Below are positions 21,098 through 29,268 of a DNA stretch of 47,765 nt, piece after piece. The notes under the pieces were generated by a model. The model ran no database searches, was not told where the DNA came from, and was given only the letters and a program-made list of their open reading frames with translations. The position numbers and the translations under genes were made by a program. The stretch is from a bacterium (GTDB taxonomy: Bacteria; Bacteroidota; Bacteroidia; B-17B0; Aurantibacillaceae): contig JAQSCW010000009.1 of assembly GCA_029945625.1 (NCBI GenBank), positions 1 to 47,765 of the forward strand, read 5' to 3'. Within the stretch, counting starts at the first letter, position 1, and each line of letters begins with the position of its first letter.

Positions 21098-21170
21098 AGC
21101 CGAAGAAGGGACTCGAACCCCCGACCTACTGATTACAAATCAGTGGCTCTACCAGCTGAGCTACTTCGGC
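21098..21170 (-). tRNA. tRNA-Thr (anticodon TGT)
   Basis: First gene of the tRNA-tuf unit. Minus-strand acceptor GCCGAAG pairs with CTTCGGC. D arm GCTCAGCTGGTAGAGC, anticodon loop TTTGTAA (TGT), T arm CGGGGGTTCGAGTCCCT. Discriminator T, CCA not encoded. The promoter -7 element lies about 43 nt upstream. Confidence 0.95.
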
Positions 21171-21212
21171 TTTTTTCCATAATTTAAAGAACTACCCCTC
21201 AAAAAGGGATTG

Positions 21213-21243
21213 CAAATGTACACAAACTTTTTAACCATACAAA
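21213..21243 (-). promoter_or_regulatory. Promoter of the tRNA-tuf operon
   Basis: The minus strand has TTTG (21240-21243), 19 nt, then TACATTTG (21213-21220). This is an exact match to the Bacteroidota sigma-70 promoter pattern TTTG-N17-23-TAnnTTTG. Transcription should begin near 21206-21208, about 36 nt before the first tRNA. Confidence 0.78.
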
Positions 21244-21274
21244 CTAATAATGAAATAATTTATGAGTTTTTTGG

Positions 21275-21298
21275 AAAAAAAATGAGCCGGGCTCACTT
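21275..21298 (-). terminator. Intrinsic terminator overlapping the stop codon of the RsmF-like gene
   Basis: On the minus strand AAGTGAGC-CCG-GCTCATTT forms an 8-bp stem (one G-U wobble) with a 3-nt loop and runs into TTTTTTTT. The TGA stop of the methyltransferase gene (21293-21295) lies in the 5' arm. It insulates the tRNA promoter 30 bp downstream. Confidence 0.75.
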
Positions 21299-22630
21299 CA
21301 AAATTCGAAGTTCATTTGGAAGGTAATTATTGACCCGATTGGGTAGTATTTTCGCCCAACCCAAACCCTGATGTTTGTATCTCATTAAGGAAAATCCTTT
21401 TTGATTTTCGCCGACAGAAAAGGTTTCTTTTCTTAAAAATTTTAACGCATTTTCTTTGTCTAATTCCACGTAATTTATTTCGGGACTTATCTCCAAAGCC
21501 ATTGCTAACTCATGGTTTGGGACCACATCATTGCCTTTAATTTCACCAATTGCAATGCCTGCCTTCTTGAAATAAAACTGCTTGGCGAAGGAATAAATGA
21601 ACTCCGCTGCCGCTACACTCATGGCATGATACCGTTCATTTATTTTGATGGTAAATTCTGCATGGAGCGGAATGAAGGGACGAAGAATTGCCTTTTCATT
21701 CCCGGTAACTTCTAGCCCTGTTTTTTTTCTTGTGCGAATCGCGTGCGTTTTATCGGCCTGCTTTCTCAACAGAGCACAAAAAAATCCTTCACTTTTGGTG
21801 AGATGAGGGTAAAATCTGTATCCATAGGGCGTTTCCACAATTCCCCAATCCGCATCTATGGGCAAACTGAGATACTCCATGCAGTGCTCTTCTACTAGGC
21901 AGCGAACAATATCCTCATTTTCTTGGTGAGAGTACGAGCAGGTGCTGTAAAATAGGATGCCACCTTCTTTGAGCGAAGGCAAAACATCTTCAATAATTTT
22001 TCGCTGCCTGATACTGCACACCTCAACATTACTTTCACTCCATTGGTCGATGGCCTCAGGTTGTTTTCGGAAGAGTCCGCTACCACTGCAGGGCGCATCC
22101 AGCACGAGGACATCAAAAAAGGAGCTCAACTCACTGAAACGCGAAGGCTCGCTGTTGGTAACCATCGTATTGCAGGTGCCCCATTTACTGAGGTTCTGAG
22201 CCAATATTTCTGCCCTGGTTTTCACAATTTCGTTCGCTACCAAAAGGCTTCCGGCACTCATAAGGGAATTAATTAAGGTGCTTTTCCCGCCCGGAGCAGC
22301 GCTGATATCCAGTATGCGCAGGTCTTCTTCAAAATTTACATACTGCTTGAGTGCAAATTCCAAAAACATACTCCCTGCCTCTTGTACATAATAGCATCCC
22401 GCATGAAATAACGGATCGAGGGTAAAAGACGGACGGGTGTCAAGATAATATCCCAGAGAATTCCATGGAACAGGCTCGCCGAGCGCGAGGTCGAGGTCCA
22501 CTTTTTTAAAAGGATTTAAACGCAGCGAGGTTATTTTATGTTCATCGCTGTGTACCGCCACAAAAGCAACCTCGTTGAAATGATCAAATGAATTAAGGCT
22601 GTTTAAAAGTTGTGGCGGGAGACTTGGCAT
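21293..22630 (-). CDS. NOL1/NOP2/Sun-family rRNA (cytosine-C5) methyltransferase, RsmF-like
   Basis: A 445-aa SAM-dependent RNA m5C methyltransferase. The SAM motif is ILDISAAPGGKS at 106-117. The two catalytic cysteines are visible: C181 in DAPCSGSG (motif IV) and C231 in YSTCSYSHQENE (motif VI, the nucleophile). After about residue 300 a C-terminal region resembling the RsmF (YebU) RNA-binding part follows, ending in GFSLMRYKHQGLGWAK. This suggests 16S rRNA modification as by RsmF, though the exact cytosine is not certain. It is monocistronic and ends in an intrinsic terminator that includes the stop codon. It is divergent from recX. Confidence 0.9.
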   Translation of the reverse strand: MPSLPPQLLNSLNSFDHFNEVAFVAVHSDEHKITSLRLNPFKKVDLDLALGEPVPWNSLGYYLDTRPSFTLDPLFHAGCYYVQEAGSMFLEFALKQYVNFEEDLRILDISAAPGGKSTLINSLMSAGSLLVANEIVKTRAEILAQNLSKWGTCNTMVTNSEPSRFSELSSFFDVLVLDAPCSGSGLFRKQPEAIDQWSESNVEVCSIRQRKIIEDVLPSLKEGGILFYSTCSYSHQENEDIVRCLVEEHCMEYLSLPIDADWGIVETPYGYRFYPHLTKSEGFFCALLRKQADKTHAIRTRKKTGLEVTGNEKAILRPFIPLHAEFTIKINERYHAMSVAAAEFIYSFAKQFYFKKAGIAIGEIKGNDVVPNHELAMALEISPEINYVELDKENALKFLRKETFSVGENQKGFSLMRYKHQGLGWAKILPNRVNNYLPNELRILK

Positions 22631-22761
22631 TTTAAGAGAATAAACAGTTTCTTTGCTTGCTTTAATTTAGGGGCACAAAGTACGCAATTGGGAGTAGATT
22701 AGGTTAAGAATGTCACAAATTTGCGAATTTCCTAAACCGAATAAAGGTGTTGAACGATTAC

Positions 22762-23238
22762 ATGAAAACTAAATTTTCAGCAGAAGTAGCCCTTCTAAAA
22801 GCTCAAAACTGGTGCGCCTATCAGGAGCGCTCGCAGGATGAAACCCGAAGGAAGTTACGGAGCCTGGGATTGCCTGCCTCAGAGGCCGACGAAGTGATTG
22901 CAACACTTATTGAGGAGAACTATATAAATGAGGAGCGTTTTGCCATTGCTTTCGCCGGTGGGAAGTTTAGGATTAAATCATGGGGGAGGAACAAAATCAA
23001 GGCAGAACTCCGCACGCACAAGGTATCGGAATACTGCATAAACAAGGCGCTTAAGAGTATAGATGAAAATGATTACCGAATTACGCTGAGGAGATTGATT
23101 GAAAAAAAAAGGGATACTCTTGCCACGGCAGATAAGCGAAAAGTACATTATTCAGTACTGAACTACCTTGTGGCCCGAGGGTTTGAAAGCGATTTGGTGA
23201 GTGAACAACTATTAAGATTAACGAATGATAATGATTAA
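22762..23238 (+). CDS. recX: Regulatory protein RecX
   Basis: A 158-aa helical protein that binds RecA and modulates filament growth. The family pattern of three-helix repeats is visible: ALLKAQNWCAYQERSQDETRRKL, given in part as CAYQERSQDETRRKL, then NYINEERFAIAFAGGKFRIKS shortened to YINEERFAIAF, and WGRNKIKAELR. An upstream in-frame GTG (22747) would add five residues (VLNDY). I prefer ATG 22762, whose product starts MKTKFSAEVAL. recA is not in the window. The SDR gene begins three bases after its stop, so the two are probably one operon. Confidence 0.88.
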   Translation: MKTKFSAEVALLKAQNWCAYQERSQDETRRKLRSLGLPASEADEVIATLIEENYINEERFAIAFAGGKFRIKSWGRNKIKAELRTHKVSEYCINKALKSIDENDYRITLRRLIEKKRDTLATADKRKVHYSVLNYLVARGFESDLVSEQLLRLTNDND

Positions 23239-23241
23239 ACC

Positions 23242-24030
23242 ATGAATTTAGATCTGAAGAATAAACGCGCCTTAGTTTGTGGCAGTACGCAAGGGATAGG
23301 AAAGGCCGCTGCAATGGAATTAGCTGCATTGGGCGCCCATGTGACGCTCGTTGCCCGAAATGAACAAAGTCTTAAACAAACCAAAGCAGAGTTAAAAGAC
23401 AATGGTTCGCAACTGCATTCTTATTTGTGCGTTGATTTTAGTAATCCCACAAAGCTGAAAGAATTGGTGGATCAGTTTATTCAGCGAACAGGACCAGTTA
23501 ATATTTTGGTCAACAATACGGGGGGGCCTCCTGCAGGGCCCGTTTCCTCTGCTAAAGTGGAAGATTTTGTAAGCGCCTTCAACAACCACTTAATTTGTAA
23601 TCATATACTGGTTCAAGCCTGCTTGGAGGGTATGAAGAACAGTGGTTATGGCAGGATCATTAATGTGATCTCCACTTCTGTAAAGCAGCCCCTGCCTAAT
23701 TTGGGCGTAAGCAATACGATTCGGGCCGCAGTTGGAAACTGGGCAAAAACATTGGCCAATGAAGTGGGTGAATTTGGAATAACGGTCAATAATATACTTC
23801 CGGGAGCCACAGCAACTCAACGTTTGGAGGGAATAATCCAAAACAAAGCATTAAAATCGAACGTGCATAGCGAGGACGTGAAGCGTGAAATGCTTCATGA
23901 GATCCCTATGCGACGATTTGCCGAGGCTTCTGAAATCGCCAACGCGATTGCTTTTCTGGCATCGCCCGCTGCTTCCTATGTAAATGGAATAAATCTCCCG
24001 GTTGATGGAGGACGCACATCTTCTCTCTAG
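23242..24030 (+). CDS. Short-chain dehydrogenase/reductase-like protein lacking the YxxxK motif
   Basis: A 262-aa Rossmann protein with the SDR nucleotide motif GSTQGIG at 14-20, NNTGG at 91-95 and the C-terminal ASYVNGINLPVDGG. The expected catalytic Tyr and Lys (13 and 17 residues after Ser144) are Ser157 and Arg161 in the stretch GVSNTIR. The classical proton-transfer pair is therefore absent. A subgroup of beta-ketoacyl-reductase-like SDRs with the same replacement exists, so this is probably a real family trait and not damage. The substrate and even the activity are unknown. It follows recX by three bases. Confidence 0.85.
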   Translation: MNLDLKNKRALVCGSTQGIGKAAAMELAALGAHVTLVARNEQSLKQTKAELKDNGSQLHSYLCVDFSNPTKLKELVDQFIQRTGPVNILVNNTGGPPAGPVSSAKVEDFVSAFNNHLICNHILVQACLEGMKNSGYGRIINVISTSVKQPLPNLGVSNTIRAAVGNWAKTLANEVGEFGITVNNILPGATATQRLEGIIQNKALKSNVHSEDVKREMLHEIPMRRFAEASEIANAIAFLASPAASYVNGINLPVDGGRTSSL

Positions 24031-24105
24031 AAGTTAACATTATAGTGTTACTAAAACTATGTTTCAATAAAGATTCGTTGCGCTTTATTGGCCTATTTTA
24101 GACGC

Positions 24106-25440
24106 ATGATTAAATACTTATTTATTGTAATTAATTCTATTGTACTTTTTTTTTACGGCCTCTTTAGTGGTGATAACGGAATAAGTGTTACGGGTAAAAT
24201 CCCGGCTAGCATGATCGCAGGGGAGCCGGTAGCGATTGAGATTGTGGTGAATAAAGGCGCGATGAATGGATTTGGAAAACTTCAACTTGATTTGCCGGAA
24301 GGATTTGAGGTGAAGGAGGCCGATGAAAAAGGTGCTACGTATTCGTATTCAAATGGCATTGCAAAATGGTTGTGGGCTGTTTTACCTATGGAAAGTGAAA
24401 TTAGCATACACTTAACAATTGTGCCCTCGGCTGAAAATTTGGGAAACAAAACAATAGGCGCCAAATATTCCTATGTTGAAAATAATGTGAAGCAAGTAGT
24501 TGAAATGAATTCGGCAGAAGTAACGGTATTGGCCCCCGGTTCACAATTATTAAGTTCGGTAACTCCCACCGAAGCAGGAACGCCCGTAACAGCCACCAAA
24601 GACAGTTTGCTGGCTCAAACCACCGTGTCGGTAGAGAGTAATAATGAACCCCCGGGTGATATTACAGCAACCAGAAAAATAGAAACAGGAAATTCTTCCG
24701 CTGAACAAGTAGTGACCGTGAACATTAGAAAAGGCATAACCCGAGGGTTTGCAAGATACAGCGACGACTTGCCTGCCGGCGTGATTGTAAAAGGAGCCAA
24801 AACGGATGGCGCTTCATTTTCAGTGGCGGATGGTAAAATAAAATTTGTGTGGGTGAGTGTTCCGGAAAAGGAGAACCTCGAAATATCCTACTCGATTAGT
24901 AGCTCAACCAATCAAACAATTACCCTTCAGGGAGAGTATTCTTATTTGGAAGACAACCAAAGCAAAAAATATAAGCTAGTGGCGGAGACGCTCGGATTTG
25001 AAACACCGATTGATCTTGTTGAAAAAACTCAGGAACCTAAAGAGCCCGCAAAACCTCAGGGGCAACCTGTTGTGGCGAAAGTGGAAACTGTATCTACAGG
25101 TGTCGCCAATTCAAAAAAGAGACCCGCTACAGTGATTGAAAAGAAAGAAGGTAATCTTGAGTTTCTGGTACAGGTCGGCGCTTTTTCCCGAATAAAAGTA
25201 ACTACGAAGCGGCTCGAAAAAAAATTCAAGATCAGCGAGACTATAAAGAGCGAGATGATGGGTGGGTACACGAAATTTATGGTGGGGTCACATAATGACT
25301 ATAAAACTGCAAGAGAGCATAGAACAAGCATGGTAGATGAGAACGGAGTAAAGACTGCATTTGTAGTGGCTTACAACCAAGGAAAAAGAGTTACCGTACA
25401 GGAAGCATTAATGATTACGAATCAAAAGTGGTTCAGATAA
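24106..25440 (+). CDS. Envelope protein with two copies of a beta-rich domain and a C-terminal SPOR domain
   Basis: A 444-aa protein. I chose ATG 24106 over an upstream TTG (24088) because it places a hydrophobic signal/anchor segment at residues 3-21. Residues about 29-140 and 186-295 are two copies of one domain. Compare KGAMNGFGKLQLDLPEGF with KGITRGFARYSDDLPAGV, and the motif A-x-YSY in the first with E-YSYLED in the second. A Lys/Pro-rich linker (about 300-348) leads to a SPOR-like domain (351-430: FLVQVGAFSR to AFVVAYNQGKR). SPOR domains bind denuded peptidoglycan. It is probably periplasmic and anchored to the inner membrane. I do not recognise the duplicated domain. The next gene, 32 bp downstream, also ends in SPOR-like units. 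Confidence 0.8.
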   Translation: MIKYLFIVINSIVLFFYGLFSGDNGISVTGKIPASMIAGEPVAIEIVVNKGAMNGFGKLQLDLPEGFEVKEADEKGATYSYSNGIAKWLWAVLPMESEISIHLTIVPSAENLGNKTIGAKYSYVENNVKQVVEMNSAEVTVLAPGSQLLSSVTPTEAGTPVTATKDSLLAQTTVSVESNNEPPGDITATRKIETGNSSAEQVVTVNIRKGITRGFARYSDDLPAGVIVKGAKTDGASFSVADGKIKFVWVSVPEKENLEISYSISSSTNQTITLQGEYSYLEDNQSKKYKLVAETLGFETPIDLVEKTQEPKEPAKPQGQPVVAKVETVSTGVANSKKRPATVIEKKEGNLEFLVQVGAFSRIKVTTKRLEKKFKISETIKSEMMGGYTKFMVGSHNDYKTAREHRTSMVDENGVKTAFVVAYNQGKRVTVQEALMITNQKWFR

Positions 25441-25472
25441 AAAAAAAAGCTATTTTTACAGATAATTAATTT

Positions 25473-28247
25473 ATGAAGAGCCTTCTTCTGTTTCTTTTAT
25501 GCAGTATTTCCCTGTCTGTTTGCGCACAGACGGATACTACCAAACAACTCACGGCGATTGATTCGCTGATGATGTCCAACCTGGACTCACTTGCCCATAC
25601 GCCTATTATCCAGGACACCACCAAAGCTAAAGTGGCAAAAAAAGATTCTGTGAAACAAGCGGTGATCGTAGCCGATACCTCTAAGAAGTTCACTGCAACA
25701 AAAGACTCCATTAAACCGGCGGTTGTACTAAAGGATTCGATCCAGCCCCCTGCTGCGGTAAAGGATTCAATAAAACCAGTGGTTCTTTCTCCGGATTCTA
25801 TTAAACCCCCATTGGCAGTGAAAGACTCTATTAGTCCGGTAAAACCGCTGCAGGACAGTATTAAACCTATAGTGGCCCGAATGGATTCCGTTGCGGCGCC
25901 CCCTCTGGAAAAGGACACGGTGAAGCCCATGTATATTCTGGTAGATGACAGCCTCCGATATCAATCGATTCGATTAAGTAAAGATTCTATCAAATATGCG
26001 CGACTCGACAGTTTGACCGAAGAACAACTATTGGCCTATTATCTCACCGAACCCGAACCGGCGGTGTCTTCAAAAGGCAGTATTAAGGGGGACTCGCTGT
26101 ATTTTGTTTTAAATCCCCTTACTATTCCTACCACTACCGTTAACGGGAGCACTATGTTCCGGGAAATTTCGGAGGAGCAGCAGGTGCTTCCTGATACGTC
26201 CAAGGCTGCAATGGAGCAGCAAATGAGACCCAAAATTTCCATAGGTATCGGCAGACTAGGTTTTCACGGAGATTTGAATAACAAACAGTATCAGCCCACA
26301 CTGGGAGGAAGACCAGCCTTTGATCTTGCTATTTCACAGCGACTAACTCCTTTTTTACAACTTGATTTCAATATGTTATTTGGGAGGATAGCTGTTAATG
26401 AAAACACTGCCGCAAGACAAGCCAATATTAGAACTGATATTAGGGCAGGAGGCGTAAATCTTCTTTACGACTTTGGCAACTTTATTCCTGATAACTACCG
26501 AATTCGTCCGTTTGTAAGTTTTGGGGTATACGGCTTTGAGTTTTTGAGTAAAACAGACCTGAAAGACAAGAACGGAAACACGTATTTCTATTGGAGCGAT
26601 GGCTCAGTAAAGGATAAAGCAGAAGGTACTGCCGATGCGCAATACGCCAATACCCTGACGCGCGACTACATCTACGAAAGTGACGTGAGGGAGCAGAACC
26701 TCGACGGATTTGGAAAATACCGCGAATCAGCCTGGTCTTTTCCTATTGGAGCAGGGGTGGTCATGAAAATTCACGACAGAATAGACATGAAAATTAATTA
26801 CCAATATTATCTGTCGACTACTGACTATATTGACGGTATTACAGAGAATAGTGTTGGCGCTAGAAAAGGGAACAAACGAAATGATAATTTTTCGTATGCT
26901 TCCATTTCACTTCAATACGATCTGATTGCGAAGAAACCGCAACGTGAGCGCAAATTAAATGATACTGTTGATTTCAACGATGCTTATTTGATGGCGTTAT
27001 TTAATAAAGATTCTGATAATGACAGTATCATCGATGTGAACGACGCTTGTCAGGGTACACCGGAAGGCGTTATAGTAGACCTTAAAGGGTGCCCGCTTGA
27101 TGGGGACAATGACGGGGTGCCCGATTTTAAAGACGATGAATTACAATCGCCGCAAGGAATTGGCGTTAATCTGAAAGGTGTGGCACGTACCGATGAATAC
27201 TGGCAAAACTGGTACGATCAATACATGAATGACTCGCTAGGTGGAGACAGGATCACCGAATACACCGGAAACATTTATGCGATCGCAAAAAAGAAGGAAC
27301 TAAAGAAAGATCCATTCACAGTTGAGTTGATGAGATACAACGGAGCGATTCCTTCCGATGAATTGGCATTCTTATTGAGCATTGGTGACATTAACTCAAC
27401 CACTCTTGAAGATGGCACTACAGTGGTGTATACGAGCGGTAACTACGACAAACTTGGTAAGGCCATTAAACGACGTGATGAATTCAGAGAAGAAGGGAAT
27501 AAGAAGGCAGGCGTTTCTATGTTTAAAGACAAGGATGTGGTGCAGCTTCCTGAAGATGAATTGGAAAGTTTGTTGAAGAATGAAATTGAAGACTTGTTAA
27601 AATTAAGCATTGGTGATAGTAATACTGCGGTAGCAACCAATCCGGACGAAGCATTTAACAAAAATGAGATTGTTTACAGGGTGCAATTGGGCGCATTTAG
27701 CAGAAAAATATCTACCAGTTTATTTGGAACTACTACCGGTGTATTAGAATTAAAAACAGGCGATAAGATTTACAAATACGTGACAAAGGGTTACCCAACT
27801 ATTGAGGAAGCAGCGGCGGTGAGAGCTGATTTGGTTTTGCAGGGCTTCAATGACGCATTTGTAACCGCTTATCGCGGAGGAAGAAGAATTCCAATGAGTG
27901 AAACCAAAGCTACCGTTGACAAGAACTACAAGGAAGATCTCAGTGAGGATAAGACCTTTAACTCAATTGATAAGTCTTTACTTGTTTTCAAAGTCCAGCT
28001 AGGTCAATTGAAGAAAAAAGTACAGGAGGCATCCATGGACGAACGTGTGAAGGACCTGAAAGATTCGGAAAAGAAAATCACCAATTCTGGTTCTATCAGA
28101 TATACCAGCGGAAACTTCCCGGGACTGGAATTAGCGGAAGAGTACCGGAAAGCGCTTGAAGAAAAAGGATGGTCGGATGCGTTTGTGATCGCCACATTTA
28201 AGGATGAGCTCATCTCCATGCAGGAAGCCATGGAGCTCTTGAAATAG
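25473..28247 (+). CDS. Outer-membrane barrel protein with decapeptide-repeat linker, TSP3-type repeats and three SPOR-like units
   Basis: A 924-aa secreted protein with a signal peptide (cleavage likely after SVCA, residue 18). Residues 57-156 are ten decapeptide repeats of the type KDSIKPxxxx. About 254-486 looks like an outer-membrane beta-barrel (GIGRLGFHGDLNN to SYASISLQYDL). Residues 512-556 carry calcium-type aspartate-rich repeats (DSDNDSIIDVNDACQGTPEG, then DGDNDGVPDFKDD), as in OmpA-like proteins. Instead of an OmpA peptidoglycan domain there are three SPOR-like units: 615-690, 734-806 (VYRVQLGAFSR) and 837-921 (VFKVQLGQL). It probably links the outer membrane to peptidoglycan. It lies 32 bp after a SPOR-domain gene and is convergent with the next gene, with 5 bp between stops. 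Confidence 0.82.
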   Translation: MKSLLLFLLCSISLSVCAQTDTTKQLTAIDSLMMSNLDSLAHTPIIQDTTKAKVAKKDSVKQAVIVADTSKKFTATKDSIKPAVVLKDSIQPPAAVKDSIKPVVLSPDSIKPPLAVKDSISPVKPLQDSIKPIVARMDSVAAPPLEKDTVKPMYILVDDSLRYQSIRLSKDSIKYARLDSLTEEQLLAYYLTEPEPAVSSKGSIKGDSLYFVLNPLTIPTTTVNGSTMFREISEEQQVLPDTSKAAMEQQMRPKISIGIGRLGFHGDLNNKQYQPTLGGRPAFDLAISQRLTPFLQLDFNMLFGRIAVNENTAARQANIRTDIRAGGVNLLYDFGNFIPDNYRIRPFVSFGVYGFEFLSKTDLKDKNGNTYFYWSDGSVKDKAEGTADAQYANTLTRDYIYESDVREQNLDGFGKYRESAWSFPIGAGVVMKIHDRIDMKINYQYYLSTTDYIDGITENSVGARKGNKRNDNFSYASISLQYDLIAKKPQRERKLNDTVDFNDAYLMALFNKDSDNDSIIDVNDACQGTPEGVIVDLKGCPLDGDNDGVPDFKDDELQSPQGIGVNLKGVARTDEYWQNWYDQYMNDSLGGDRITEYTGNIYAIAKKKELKKDPFTVELMRYNGAIPSDELAFLLSIGDINSTTLEDGTTVVYTSGNYDKLGKAIKRRDEFREEGNKKAGVSMFKDKDVVQLPEDELESLLKNEIEDLLKLSIGDSNTAVATNPDEAFNKNEIVYRVQLGAFSRKISTSLFGTTTGVLELKTGDKIYKYVTKGYPTIEEAAAVRADLVLQGFNDAFVTAYRGGRRIPMSETKATVDKNYKEDLSEDKTFNSIDKSLLVFKVQLGQLKKKVQEASMDERVKDLKDSEKKITNSGSIRYTSGNFPGLELAEEYRKALEEKGWSDAFVIATFKDELISMQEAMELLK
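25641..25940 (+). repeat. In-frame 30-bp repeat coding ten decapeptides
   Basis: Residues 57-156 of the 924-aa protein divide without gaps into ten 10-residue units: KDSVKQAVIV, ADTSKKFTAT, KDSIKPAVVL, KDSIQPPAAV, KDSIKPVVLS, PDSIKPPLAV, KDSISPVKPL, QDSIKPIVAR, MDSVAAPPLE, KDTVKPMYIL. The DNA copies differ at many synonymous sites (AAAGACTCC, AAGGATTCG, AAGGATTCA), so the peptide is conserved while the DNA has diverged. Confidence 0.85.
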
Positions 28248-28252
28248 CGAAA

Positions 28253-28717
28253 CTATTCTTCGTAATAGTCAATTACAAGTCCGTCTAGGGGACTAATAGA
28301 AACGATTCGTTTTTCTTTGTCAAATTCAAGTAGGAGGGAACCCGCTTTGTGGTACTCTCCTTCTTTTACAATCTTTACTTGTTGCAAAGTTTGTCCAATT
28401 ACCTCAGTCCACATTTCGGTTTCAGAGGCGTTAATAGCATATAGCCTGATTTTTCCTTCAAATTCTTTTTCCAGCTCCTTCGCCGCTTTTGGGTAATCGA
28501 ATACAATTGCGTCGAGCGCTTCACCTGTGGTATTGCACGAAATTGTCAGTTTCTGCTTATCAGCAAAATACAGTTCAACATTATCTATGAGCTCAACTGT
28601 AGCGCCCTTAGCAATGGTATTTTGCCAGAGGTGACACACCACTTTTTCAACAGTTCTTCCCTGCGCTTGCACAAACCGTGCAAGAGCTTCGTCACTGAAA
28701 TACGTATTTAGATCCAT
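28253..28717 (-). CDS. Conserved hypothetical protein, last gene of the parAB unit
   Basis: A 154-aa soluble protein that I do not recognise. It begins MDLNTYFSDEALARFV and has a mixed alpha/beta composition without membrane segments or a signal peptide. I chose ATG 28717 because it follows the upstream phosphoesterase stop by one base (TAATATG). A longer reading from 28753 would overlap that gene by 35 bases. It contains acidic stretches and two cysteines but no known motif. It is convergent with the SPOR protein gene, with 5 bp between the stops and no terminator visible. Confidence 0.7.
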   Translation of the reverse strand: MDLNTYFSDEALARFVQAQGRTVEKVVCHLWQNTIAKGATVELIDNVELYFADKQKLTISCNTTGEALDAIVFDYPKAAKELEKEFEGKIRLYAINASETEMWTEVIGQTLQQVKIVKEGEYHKAGSLLLEFDKEKRIVSISPLDGLVIDYYEE

Positions 28718-28718
28718 A

Positions 28719-29237
28719 TTACGAAGGTAAGGATGTTCTATTGCCCAATTCAATAATTGACAGATTTTTTATTTCGCGGCCCTCGATTTCAAACGTAAGC
28801 GCTGTTCGTACTGTATGAAAGCCTTGCAAACCAATGGCTCCGGGGTTCATGTGTAAGAGATGATGTTCCTTATCGTTCATCACTTTTAAAATGTGGGAAT
28901 GGCCGCAAATAAAAAGGTCGGGTTGGTGTTCACGCAGGAGGTCCTTGATTTTTGAGGGATATTTTCCCGGGTATCCACCAATGTGAGTCATTACTACTTT
29001 CACTTCCTCACAAAAAAAAATCTGATCTTCGGGGAAGGAGGCTCTGATGTCGGCACCATCAATGTTCCCATAAACGGCTTTTAAGGGCTTTAATTTGCTA
29101 ATCCCAGTGCAAACCTGCAGCGCGCCAATATCGCCCCCATGCCAAACTTCATCTACAGCGTTGATGTATTTGAATAGTTTAGGATCGAGATAACCATGCG
29201 TATCGGATAGGACAAGTATTTTCCTCACACGGGCCAA
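28719..29237 (-). CDS. YfcE/MJ0936-family metallophosphoesterase
   Basis: A 172-aa calcineurin-like phosphodiesterase. All metal-binding motifs are seen: SDTHG at 11-15, GGD near 34, GNID near 57, THIGG near 85 and CGHSH near 111. Family members hydrolyse phosphodiesters such as bis-pNPP in vitro, and physiological substrates are mostly unknown. No ATG is available: after an in-frame TAA the frame opens with TTG (29237, MARVRKILVL) and GTG three codons later (29228). I give the longer form, and the true start may be either. It lies 31 bp after parB. Confidence 0.85.
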   Translation of the reverse strand: MARVRKILVLSDTHGYLDPKLFKYINAVDEVWHGGDIGALQVCTGISKLKPLKAVYGNIDGADIRASFPEDQIFFCEEVKVVMTHIGGYPGKYPSKIKDLLREHQPDLFICGHSHILKVMNDKEHHLLHMNPGAIGLQGFHTVRTALTFEIEGREIKNLSIIELGNRTSLPS

Positions 29238-29268
29238 TTATTTAAAAGTAGAACCGATCTCCGCCGGC

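Noticed and set aside
25466-25930. 154-aa repetitive open frame antisense to the decapeptide repeat
   Set aside because: The 30-bp period keeps the reverse frame open by itself. The sense strand has the signal peptide, barrel and SPOR units, so the antisense frame is a by-product.
28718-28753. N-terminal extension of the last parAB-unit gene (start at 28753)
   Set aside because: It would overlap the phosphoesterase gene by 35 bases, while ATG 28717 gives a one-base spacing typical of coupled genes.
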